Shown here piece after piece: positions 17,724 to 24,791 of a stretch of 58,000 nt of DNA. Below the pieces are notes generated by a model. The model did not search any database and was not told the origin of the DNA. It saw only the letters and a program-made list of their open reading frames with translations. The stretch covers positions 1-58,000 of the forward strand of contig CAIFEG010000010.1 of NCBI GenBank assembly GCA_903789415.1. The letters run 5' to 3'. Source of the DNA: an uncultured Eggerthellaceae bacterium (GTDB taxonomy: Bacteria > Actinomycetota > Coriobacteriia > Coriobacteriales > Eggerthellaceae). Made by a program: the position numbers and the translations under genes. The first letter of the stretch is position 1. Each line of letters begins with the position of its first letter.

Positions 17724-19233
17724 TCAGTCTCCATTTATACGATCATTTTTGTTTTCAACAAGGTCAATCAACTCTTGATGAGAGTGAATTTTTAACTTAC
17801 TATACACGTGTTTGACGTGGGCCTTTACTGTGTTCTTAGAAATAACCAGTTCTTCTTCAATATAGGTTCGATCTCGACCTCGTGCAAGCATTTTAAAAAC
17901 TTGCGTTTCACGAGGTGTTAAGTGTGCTCGCTCGGCAATCTGATTGCAACGAGCGTTAAATTGATCTTCAGGCGCGGTCGCCGCTTGTACTTCGGTTGAA
18001 GGATCAGTGACTTGCTCAACGATTTCTTGCAGGCTGGTATGGCGCATACCTAAAATGACGAAGGTCAAAAATGCAGCAAGGAATGCAGCAGAAAATATAA
18101 CCCATGATGTGTTCGACTGTCCCATGATCACGGTCCCGATTACCCCAATAAGGGCACCCAAAAGTGTCCCGAACGTGCAGGTGCCAAAACCCCATGAAAA
18201 CGAAGCAAGGGCGCCTTCTTTGTTTTTTTGCGGCCAAGATCATAAGGAGATACCACATAATCATCTGAAACACGGTGTTGCCTGAAGACATGATCGTGTT
18301 TCCTATGTTGCGTATTTCAATTGTTTGGTATGTGGCGAGGTAAAATCCTGCAACGATAAGTACCGTAGCAATTCCTAGCAATGCATCGGCATTAAATTTT
18401 TTGCCCGAAAAGGCATACAGGGCGATTAAGAGGGGCGGCAAGAGGCGGATAAATGCCATCTGGGCGCTCGAACTGGGCTCGCCAAATCGAAGCGAAAAGC
18501 CAAATGCAATACTAAAAACAAAGATGCATACAAACAAACTACTTTGTAGCGGCAAAAATGTGCTCGGACGGGTGACAGCAATATCGGCAGGAGCTTCACA
18601 CTGTGCAGAAAATTCCAGCATTGGTTGCGCAAGCTGAAATACTAAAACAAATGCAATAAGCATTGCCATCAGGTAGAGCGCAACGCCTGCCCATATAGGC
18701 AAAAATTCGGTAATGACAGACGCAATTCCTGTTGTGGTAAATGCCATCACGACAGACATGGGAATTTGTTGTTTTGAGAGTTTTACGGCCGAAAGGCCCA
18801 ACACGATAATGAGCCCCGCGCGTCCAACGGCGAATATCGATGATGAGATAACAAGCAGGGCAATTTGTCCGGGCACGGTAAGCGCCCATGCAAGTGAAAT
18901 CGCGCCGAAAATCAAGCAAATTGCCGCGACAATATCCAACGTGCGCACATGCAAGGCTTGTGGTCGAAATGTTGCGATGGCGCCCACCGCAATCAGTGCG
19001 ACTGCTTCCACCGTAATCGATATATCGCGCGCATACGTAAAGGTTGCATCAAAGAGGGGGAATAGCACCACATTCATGAGCACAGTTGCCCATGTAAACA
19101 AAAATAAACCTGCCGTAATACGCGCAAACGTAGCTCGTGAAGCTTTTGCTCCGTTTGTCACATCAGCCACGTTTACCGTTGTATCTGTGCTTCTTTGCTG
19201 GTTGATTGATATGTCGGTATTAAAAGTAGCCAT
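17724..19233 (-). pseudogene. LuxR-type regulator with polytopic membrane N-terminus, frameshifted
   Basis: Two overlapping frames together encode one protein of about 500 residues. The upstream frame (19233 to about 18230) gives roughly 11-12 hydrophobic helices; the downstream frame continues with more membrane helix and a LuxR helix-turn-helix (LTPRETQVFKMLARGRDR...SKNTVKAHVKHVYSKL). The join is at an A7 run (T7 at 18223-18229 on the plus strand): removing one A makes the whole gene open. Such membrane-LuxR proteins are greatly expanded in Eggerthellaceae. It may be a true pseudogene, a phase-variable or slippage-expressed gene, or a sequencing error. The start at 19233 has no strong ribosome site. 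Confidence 0.8.
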
Positions 19234-19275
19234 TCGTTACAAGTTTATCATGCGTGTGAAGCCCTCTTTTTTGAT

Positions 19276-19306
19276 TTGTATGAGGAAAAGCATAAATGAC
19301 TATACT
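19276..19306 (+). promoter_or_regulatory. Candidate luxS promoter
   Basis: TTGTAT (19276-19281) and TATACT (19301-19306) are separated by 19 bases, a little longer than ideal, in the divergent gap between the LuxR gene and luxS. A second AT-rich segment (TATATAAAT near 19351) could also act as a -10. Confidence 0.3.
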
Positions 19307-19380
19307 CAATAAAAGACCAAGCAAATCATGGTATCTGTATAAGGAACGATATATAAATTGCCACGCGGAAAGGATACGCT

Positions 19381-19875
19381 ATGCAAAAAATCGCAAGTTT
19401 CACCGTTGATCATCTTCGGCTCGAACCGGGCATCTATCTATCCAGGCAGGATCAGGATCCACAAACGGGATGTGTCGTTACTACTTTTGATATTCGTATG
19501 ACTGCTCCAAACCGTGAGCCGGTTATTGACAACCCTGCCGTCCACGCGATCGAGCACTTAGGCGCAACATTTTTGCGCAACGATGAGCAGTGGAAGGACC
19601 GTGTCGTTTATTTCGGTCCCATGGGCTGTCGCACCGGTTTTTATTTGCTTGTGTTCGGAGATTTGCAGCCCTCAGACGTGTTGGATTTGGTAAAGCGCAT
19701 GTTTGAGTTCATTCGCGATTTTGAAGGGGAAGTTCCTGGAGCAAAACCTGACGAATGCGGAAATTGGCATGACAGTGATCTCAACCAGGCGCAATGGTGG
19801 GCTCGCAGATACTTGAATAACACCCTAAATGGTATTGACGAAGGGCATATGACCTATCCCACGAAGCAAGAATAG
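19381..19875 (+). CDS. luxS: S-ribosylhomocysteine lyase LuxS
   Basis: A 164-residue LuxS, which splits S-ribosylhomocysteine into homocysteine and DPD, the AI-2 precursor. The metal ligands are all there: His55 and His59 in HAIEHLGATFLRN and Cys126 in ECGNWHD; catalytic Cys83 is in GPMGCRTGFYL. Start ATG 19381 follows GGAAAGGA. Together with mtnN it completes the two-step SAH recycling route. It is transcribed alone and ends at a strong terminator. Confidence 0.97.
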   Translation: MQKIASFTVDHLRLEPGIYLSRQDQDPQTGCVVTTFDIRMTAPNREPVIDNPAVHAIEHLGATFLRNDEQWKDRVVYFGPMGCRTGFYLLVFGDLQPSDVLDLVKRMFEFIRDFEGEVPGAKPDECGNWHDSDLNQAQWWARRYLNNTLNGIDEGHMTYPTKQE

Positions 19876-19934
19876 CTTGCGTGTACAAATACACAAAGGT
19901 GCGCAAATACATAATGTACAGTTCGTACACGCAC

Positions 19935-19973
19935 AAAGAGAGGGAGTTGCCTTGCGGCGGCTCCCTCTCTTTT
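19935..19973. terminator. Bidirectional terminator between luxS and the Tat flavoprotein gene
   Basis: AAAGAGAGGGAG (19935-19946) and CTCCCTCTCTTT (19961-19972) form a perfect 12-bp stem around a 14-base loop. A T-run follows on the plus strand and an A-rich 5' side gives a short T-run on the minus strand. Confidence 0.82.
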
Positions 19974-20014
19974 AGCAGAAACTTGCGCTTATTGTTTAAG
20001 CCGTTTTAAAACGC

Positions 20015-21721
20015 TTATGCTTCCTGAGTTGCAGCTAAGCGACCAGCACGACGGCCAAATGTCATCGTACGTCCGCATGCAAAGCCAGTTGACAGGTTTG
20101 GATAGCTGATGGCAAACAGGCCACCCGAATCGTTTCCTGTCATATACAGGCCCTGAATTGGATCGCCATTGTCATCCACAGGATGTAAGTCAGTATTAAC
20201 TGCAACACCATCAAGCGTTGCCAGATACCATGCACCCGTGCGCACGCCAAAATATGGTGGGTGATCGAGTTTCGTCAGGCGATAGGCAGGTTTGCCGTAG
20301 TCGTCATCGCGGCCCTGATCGCAGAACTGGTTATAGCGATTCCAGGAATCAACCGTTGCTTGAGGAGGAATGTTTAGTTTCTCGGCAAGCTCTTCAATGG
20401 TATCTGCCTGTTGAATATAGCCTTGATCCTGCAGGTTTTGCAGCATGGAAGGCATCCTGGTTATAGGCATATTCGAAGGCGAACCATTTTCCCATGGGTA
20501 CAGGCGGCAGCAACCAATCTCGTTCATTTGACGTACCTGCTCAGGATAATCGGAGTCCCAAATATCCACGTAGGTATGATACGGCTGCAGAACTGCTGAA
20601 TGGATCATATAGTCATAAGGACCGGATTCATTGCAGAAACGCTGACCCTTTAAATTGACCTTCAAGAACGGTTGCTCGCCGAACCAGAACCATGCACCTT
20701 TTACATCGGCGCCTGCTACTTGATCGGGTTTCACGCATGCACGGTTAAACATACATGCCGCTCCAACGGGATCCATATGAGCGCCGCACCAAAGAGCAGC
20801 TTTGATGCCATCGCCATTGTTGCCTCCGCCATTTGCAACATTGATACGGATGCGTTGGTTCCAAGGCTGACGAGCCTCAAGCATCTCGCTATTACCTGCA
20901 TAGCCACCGGTTGAAAGAATGACACCGTGGCTCGCGTTGATGCGAATGTAATGCTGATCTTTTGTATCTTGAGCAATTACACCGGTTACGCGACCACTGT
21001 CATTCTGCTCACATTTAATCAGGCGCGTGTTCCAGCGGAACTGTGCACCATGCGCTTCGGCGTAATCTGCAAGTTCTTGACCGAAGTCATCCTTGATATC
21101 ACTACTCACCGGGTTGGGGCTATGGCTTGTTGACCAGTCTTTTTCGGCAGCCTCATCACGGTCTGTTTCCCAGCCGCATTCCCAATCCATTTGCAGCTTG
21201 CCATTTTGATTCAGAATGTCGGTGAGCCAGTCAATCATAGGACCAGATTCACGTGCCCATACGTTATAGAGGTCGTAATTGAAGAACCCATTTGCATAGC
21301 GTGCCATGTCAGCACGGTGCTCTTCGATCGTAAACTGAGCTCGTGGATAGTTCGGCATACCTTCTTGTTGCAATCTTGAGTTGTACGCACCAATGTCCTC
21401 GCGGGGGTTGCGTACTCCATCAGCCATATCGATGCCGAGCACATTCGCGCCATTTTCAGCGGCACTCATCATGGCAGGTAATCCGCCTGTTCTGCATCCA
21501 ACGACAAGAACCTCAACATCAACCGTCTCGGTGATGTCTGATTCTGCAACTTCTGGGGGCTCGCCCAGCCAGGAAGGCGTTTCTTGAACTTCGGTGCGTG
21601 TATTGGTCGGTCTCTCGGTGACCTGCCCATTACCACATCCTGCAAGGGTAGTAGCGCCAACTGCGCCTAACGCTGCAACACCTGCCCCTTTGACGAATCC
21701 GCGACGTGATATATTACTCAT
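20015..21721 (-). CDS. Tat-exported FAD-dependent reductase (fumarate/urocanate/Cgr2-like flavoprotein)
   Basis: A 568-residue FAD-binding_2 flavoprotein. The N-terminus has a Tat signal (SRRGFVKG) and a lipobox LAGC with Cys29, so it is likely a lipoprotein on the outer face. The FAD fold shows VLVVGCRTGGLPA, VILSTGGYAGN and, near the C-terminus, GLYMTGNDSGGLFA. Members reduce substrates such as fumarate, urocanate, cinnamates or digoxin with electrons from a membrane cytochrome, which is encoded just upstream with an 8-base overlap. The dinucleotide loop reads GCRTGG rather than GxGxxG. The natural substrate cannot be deduced. Confidence 0.9.
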   Translation of the reverse strand: MSNISRRGFVKGAGVAALGAVGATTLAGCGNGQVTERPTNTRTEVQETPSWLGEPPEVAESDITETVDVEVLVVGCRTGGLPAMMSAAENGANVLGIDMADGVRNPREDIGAYNSRLQQEGMPNYPRAQFTIEEHRADMARYANGFFNYDLYNVWARESGPMIDWLTDILNQNGKLQMDWECGWETDRDEAAEKDWSTSHSPNPVSSDIKDDFGQELADYAEAHGAQFRWNTRLIKCEQNDSGRVTGVIAQDTKDQHYIRINASHGVILSTGGYAGNSEMLEARQPWNQRIRINVANGGGNNGDGIKAALWCGAHMDPVGAACMFNRACVKPDQVAGADVKGAWFWFGEQPFLKVNLKGQRFCNESGPYDYMIHSAVLQPYHTYVDIWDSDYPEQVRQMNEIGCCRLYPWENGSPSNMPITRMPSMLQNLQDQGYIQQADTIEELAEKLNIPPQATVDSWNRYNQFCDQGRDDDYGKPAYRLTKLDHPPYFGVRTGAWYLATLDGVAVNTDLHPVDDNGDPIQGLYMTGNDSGGLFAISYPNLSTGFACGRTMTFGRRAGRLAATQEA

Positions 21722-22349
21722 CGGTTGGCACCTCCCATCCTTCAGGAACGTTTAGATCATGACATTTTGCACAGTACAGCACGGAATTGGTGTGTGACTT
21801 GTGGCAGTCAGAGCACTGAATCGAGCCGTTTTGGTGGCTTGAATGGGGGTTGAATTCCTCATCGTTGCCTTCAAAGCCCCAAGTGCTATCCACAACTTCA
21901 TTCCAGTCGTGGCAGCCGCTCTTTAAGCAATTCTCAGGACTTGCTTGTACAGAAGTGTCGTGGTTGACCAACATTCCGTTTGCATCAACAGGAGTTGCGT
22001 CGTCCATCCATGTTCCGACCTCACTGATTTGCTGTCCAAGACGTGCTTCGTGGCAGTCTAAGCAGCTCATGTTAGCTTCGGTGCGGTGCAAAGAAGACAT
22101 CATTGCCGGGTTATCGGAGTCATATGTTTGTACATATGGATCCATTGGCGTGTGACATACCGAATTGCAGAAACTCGGTTGATTATGCCAAACACCAAAG
22201 GCAATGGCTACAACCACAATGACAGCAACAACAATGCCGCCAACCATCCAGCCATTGCGTTTCTTTTTGGCTGGAGTAGCAGCATTTTGTTTCTCAGTTT
22301 CAGGCGTTTTTGAACCTGTGCTGTCTTGCTTGCTATTTTCTTCGGCCAT
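21714..22349 (-). CDS. NapC/NrfH-like multihaem cytochrome c, membrane anchored
   Basis: A 211-residue quinol-linked cytochrome: a charged cytoplasmic N-terminus, one membrane helix (about residues 33-53) and an extracytoplasmic haem domain. Five possible haem motifs occur: CNSVCH (CX3CH, Cys61-His66), CLDCH, CLKSGCH (CX4CH), CSDCH and CAKCH. It should pass electrons from menaquinol to the flavoprotein encoded downstream; the two genes overlap at ATGAGTAA, implying coupled translation. ATG 22349 has GGGAGGGAAT upstream; an in-frame upstream ATG at 22382 lacks one. Confidence 0.9.
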   Translation of the reverse strand: MAEENSKQDSTGSKTPETEKQNAATPAKKKRNGWMVGGIVVAVIVVVAIAFGVWHNQPSFCNSVCHTPMDPYVQTYDSDNPAMMSSLHRTEANMSCLDCHEARLGQQISEVGTWMDDATPVDANGMLVNHDTSVQASPENCLKSGCHDWNEVVDSTWGFEGNDEEFNPHSSHQNGSIQCSDCHKSHTNSVLYCAKCHDLNVPEGWEVPTDE

Positions 22350-22423
22350 ATTCCCTCCCTCATAGTGTTTTTTGAGAAACAACTAGGTTACACAATACGA
22401 ATTACGCGAGAAAAAGCTATAGC

Positions 22424-22453
22424 CCAGGTGGGGTAATCTTTGTATCACACCTG
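22424..22453 (-). terminator. Inverted repeat between the small membrane gene and the cytochrome operon
   Basis: CAGGTG (22425-22430) and CACCTG (22448-22453) form a 6-bp stem with a 17-base loop. On the minus strand it is followed by GCTATAGC and TTTTT. It could end the upstream membrane-protein transcript or be an operator for the cytochrome-flavoprotein pair. Confidence 0.4.
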
Positions 22454-22491
22454 TTCAGAGAAGGATAAAAAGAAGAAACGCGAAAAGATTT

Positions 22492-22860
22492 TTATTGCAC
22501 GCCGAAGATACTATTGACGATGGCCGATACGATTGAAACGATGATTGACCCCAAAAAAGCGGCGCCAAATGAAGCCAATTGAATGCCTTCACCAAATACT
22601 GAAACCGAAAGCCATCCTGCAAGTTCAAGCATGAGCGCATTTATGATGATGGCGAAGATTCCAAGAGTTAGAACCGAGATCGGTAGACTTAAAATTTGGA
22701 GAATCGGTTTTATGGATACGTTGATCAATGCCATGAAAAGTGCGCATAGGGTAATAGGCAACCATGCGCTCGTTCCGCCAACAATGTAGATACCCGGCAC
22801 AAGCCAAACGGCAATTCCAACAGCGATGGCACAACTGAGCCAACGTAAAATGAAGTTCAT
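22492..22860 (-). CDS. Phage-holin-family-4 (YvlD-type) small membrane protein
   Basis: A 122-residue protein with four hydrophobic helices matching the PF04020 pattern: LRWLSCAIAVGIAVWLVPGI, ALFMALINVSIKPILQILSLPISVLTLG and INALMLELAGWLSV. Despite the family name, chromosomal members are ordinary bacterial membrane proteins of unknown function; there is no prophage here. It is divergent from the rlmD-type gene. Confidence 0.85.
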   Translation of the reverse strand: MNFILRWLSCAIAVGIAVWLVPGIYIVGGTSAWLPITLCALFMALINVSIKPILQILSLPISVLTLGIFAIIINALMLELAGWLSVSVFGEGIQLASFGAAFLGSIIVSIVSAIVNSIFGVQ

Positions 22861-23021
22861 GCGTATCTACCTTTCTTTGGGAAACGTCTGTCTTTGGGAA
22901 GCCTTTGCCGCCCTTATTTGTCAGATCTAGGCGTCTGACATATTCGTTTGCCGCGTTATCTATTCTATTGAGTACCAAAAACCCATATAGACGAGCGCCG
23001 AAATGATGAGAAAATGATTAT

Positions 23022-24386
23022 ATGAATACACAGCGAACACACCTTCAAACAATTCAAGAGGACATGCAAACAATCCAAGAGAACGCGCATGCCCAAAATG
23101 CTGCATGCCCTTGGGCGCGTCAGTGTGGGGGATGTTCGCTTATCGGCGACGCGTACGAAAAACAGCTTCAAGCAAAAGATGCCCAAGTAGGGTTTCTGCT
23201 CGCCGATACCTTTTCAAAAAAGCAACTTTCAGGCGTGAAGGTCCATCCCGTGCACGGCATGGACAATCCATTTTTCTATCGGGATAAAATCGCATCACCG
23301 TTTGCTCCTGTGCGTGGTAAATCGTTTCGTAGGGACAACCGCGGGCAGAATATGGGCGCAAAGAAGAAGAGCCAGAAGAATCACCACGCGCGCAGCCGCG
23401 CGGAAGCATCTGTTGCATGTGGTTTGTATGCACGAGGAACGCATACGATCGTGCCGGTTACGCGTTGTGTGGTCGAGGCACCGGTGGGGCGCAGGATCAT
23501 ATTGGCCATTCGTCGGCTAATGCTTAAGTTCGATGTTCCTGCCTACGATGAAGACAGGAAAACAGGCTTTATTCGTCATGCGATTGTTCGCGTGGGCCAT
23601 CAAAGTGGCGAAGTGCTTGTAACTATCGTGACGGCGCAAGAGGAATGGCCGCATGGAAAACAGTTTGCCAAACAGCTAGTCAAAGCGGTGCCGCAGATTA
23701 CGACCGTGGTGCAAAATGTAAACTCGCGTGTGACCAACGCGATGCTTGGGCAGAAAGAGCATGTGCTCTATGGTCCCGGTTTTATTCTGGATCGCGTGTG
23801 TGGCGTGACGTTCCGCATTTCTTCGAAGACATTCTTCCAGGTTAATTCCACGCAAACTGAAGTACTTTACGACACGGCTATTCAGATGGCGCATCTTGAC
23901 GAACTTTCTGCGGATGTGCATCGTCCGCTTCATGTTCTGGATGCGTATTGTGGTTCGGGCGCGATTGGGCTTATTGCTGCGCATCGGTATCCATCAACGC
24001 AAATCGTTGGAGTAGAGTCGGTGGCGTCAGCGGTGGCCGACGCAAAGCAGAATGCCGTGCATAATGGCATATCAAACGCGCGGTTTATCAAAGCAGATGC
24101 AACGAAGTGGATCTTGGATAGAGTAGATACATTGGAGGAAAGTGCTGACGTGGTATTTATGGATCCTCCGCGAGCGGGATCCACGCCAGCATTTTTGCAT
24201 GCACTCATAAAAGCGGCGCCCCAGCGCATCGTATATGTATCGTGCAAACCGATAACGCAGATGCGTGATTTAACCCAGCTTGTAGGTCACGGGTACGTCC
24301 TTGATGAAGTGCAACCAGTCGATATGTTTCCGCAGACGCCTCACGTGGAGACGGTATGTCTTCTAAACAGAGAAGATGTCGTTTAA
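23022..24386 (+). CDS. TrmA/RlmD-family 23S rRNA (uracil-C5) methyltransferase
   Basis: A 454-residue SAM-dependent RNA methyltransferase. The N-terminal 4Fe-4S cysteines are in CPWARQCGGC plus a later Cys in TRCVVEA. Downstream come the SAM fold (LDAYCGSGAIGL), FMDPPRAG, the catalytic Cys in YVSCKP and the base Glu in HVETV. The usual N-terminal TRAM domain is missing. A basic Lys/Arg insertion (about residues 100-130) interrupts the early part. The N-terminus carries a 21-base tandem repeat encoding QTIQE(D/N) twice, and no clear ribosome site precedes ATG 23022. The 3' end borders the McrBC island. Confidence 0.88.
   Translation: MNTQRTHLQTIQEDMQTIQENAHAQNAACPWARQCGGCSLIGDAYEKQLQAKDAQVGFLLADTFSKKQLSGVKVHPVHGMDNPFFYRDKIASPFAPVRGKSFRRDNRGQNMGAKKKSQKNHHARSRAEASVACGLYARGTHTIVPVTRCVVEAPVGRRIILAIRRLMLKFDVPAYDEDRKTGFIRHAIVRVGHQSGEVLVTIVTAQEEWPHGKQFAKQLVKAVPQITTVVQNVNSRVTNAMLGQKEHVLYGPGFILDRVCGVTFRISSKTFFQVNSTQTEVLYDTAIQMAHLDELSADVHRPLHVLDAYCGSGAIGLIAAHRYPSTQIVGVESVASAVADAKQNAVHNGISNARFIKADATKWILDRVDTLEESADVVFMDPPRAGSTPAFLHALIKAAPQRIVYVSCKPITQMRDLTQLVGHGYVLDEVQPVDMFPQTPHVETVCLLNREDVV
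24342..24386 (+). repeat. Left copy of the rlmD 3'-end duplication
   Basis: The last 45 bases of the rlmD-type gene match 28610-28654 without gaps at 31 of 45 positions, including the perfect 12-mer GAGAAGATGTCG (24370-24381). The copies bracket the McrBC island. Confidence 0.7.
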
Positions 24387-24791
24387 TACGCCAAAGACCT
24401 GCAAACAACAAAATTTAATCGCTATATTTAGAAAACAGTTAGACGACTGATGTCAGAGGAAGGCTGTACCGTTTCTTACCTCAAGAAAAACTGGATAGTT
24501 AAGTCCAATACGATACAGAAGGTTACAGAGATTTGTGGCATAAAGTCGCCAATTTTATGAGTGTAACTCTGCGATGTAAAAGTGAAGTGATTGGAACAAC
24601 AGACCACACAGGCAGAGCTTCCAAAAAAGGTTGGCACTGCCACGTCGTATACTGGCAGACTCAATAAAGTTCTGGATAAAATCGTCAACAGGATCTTTCT
24701 CCAGATGATAATGGAAAAGCTTGGATATGGCATCGAATTTACATCTTGCATATAAGAAACGAGAAGATTAGTTGAGGAAGGAATAGCTGCA
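24387..24791. other. Gene-poor, AT-richer left part of the McrBC island
   Basis: Between rlmD and mcrB, 405 bases hold only fragments. One open frame (24450-24560, 36 residues, starts MSEEGCTVSY) and another (24591-24755, 54 residues, TTG start, containing LNKVLDKIVNRIFLQMIMEK) look coding-like in composition but have no family match I recognise. They may be remains of a displaced gene. mcrB follows with GAGGAAGGAATAG upstream. The base composition is lower in GC than rlmD. Confidence 0.45.

Noticed and set aside
18223-18229. Programmed -1 ribosomal frameshift in the LuxR gene
   Set aside because: The run can slip, but the shift needed is +1 (loss of one base), not -1, so the usual slippery-site mechanism does not fit.
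19234-19380. SAH riboswitch before luxS
   Set aside because: No conserved SAH-riboswitch core sequence is visible in the 147-base gap.
22492-22860. Prophage remnant suggested by the holin-like protein
   Set aside because: No other phage genes are nearby and the family is widespread as chromosomal membrane proteins.
24476-24751. Minus-strand 91-residue frame between rlmD and mcrB
   Set aside because: No ribosome site, no family, and the opposite strand looks more coding-like.
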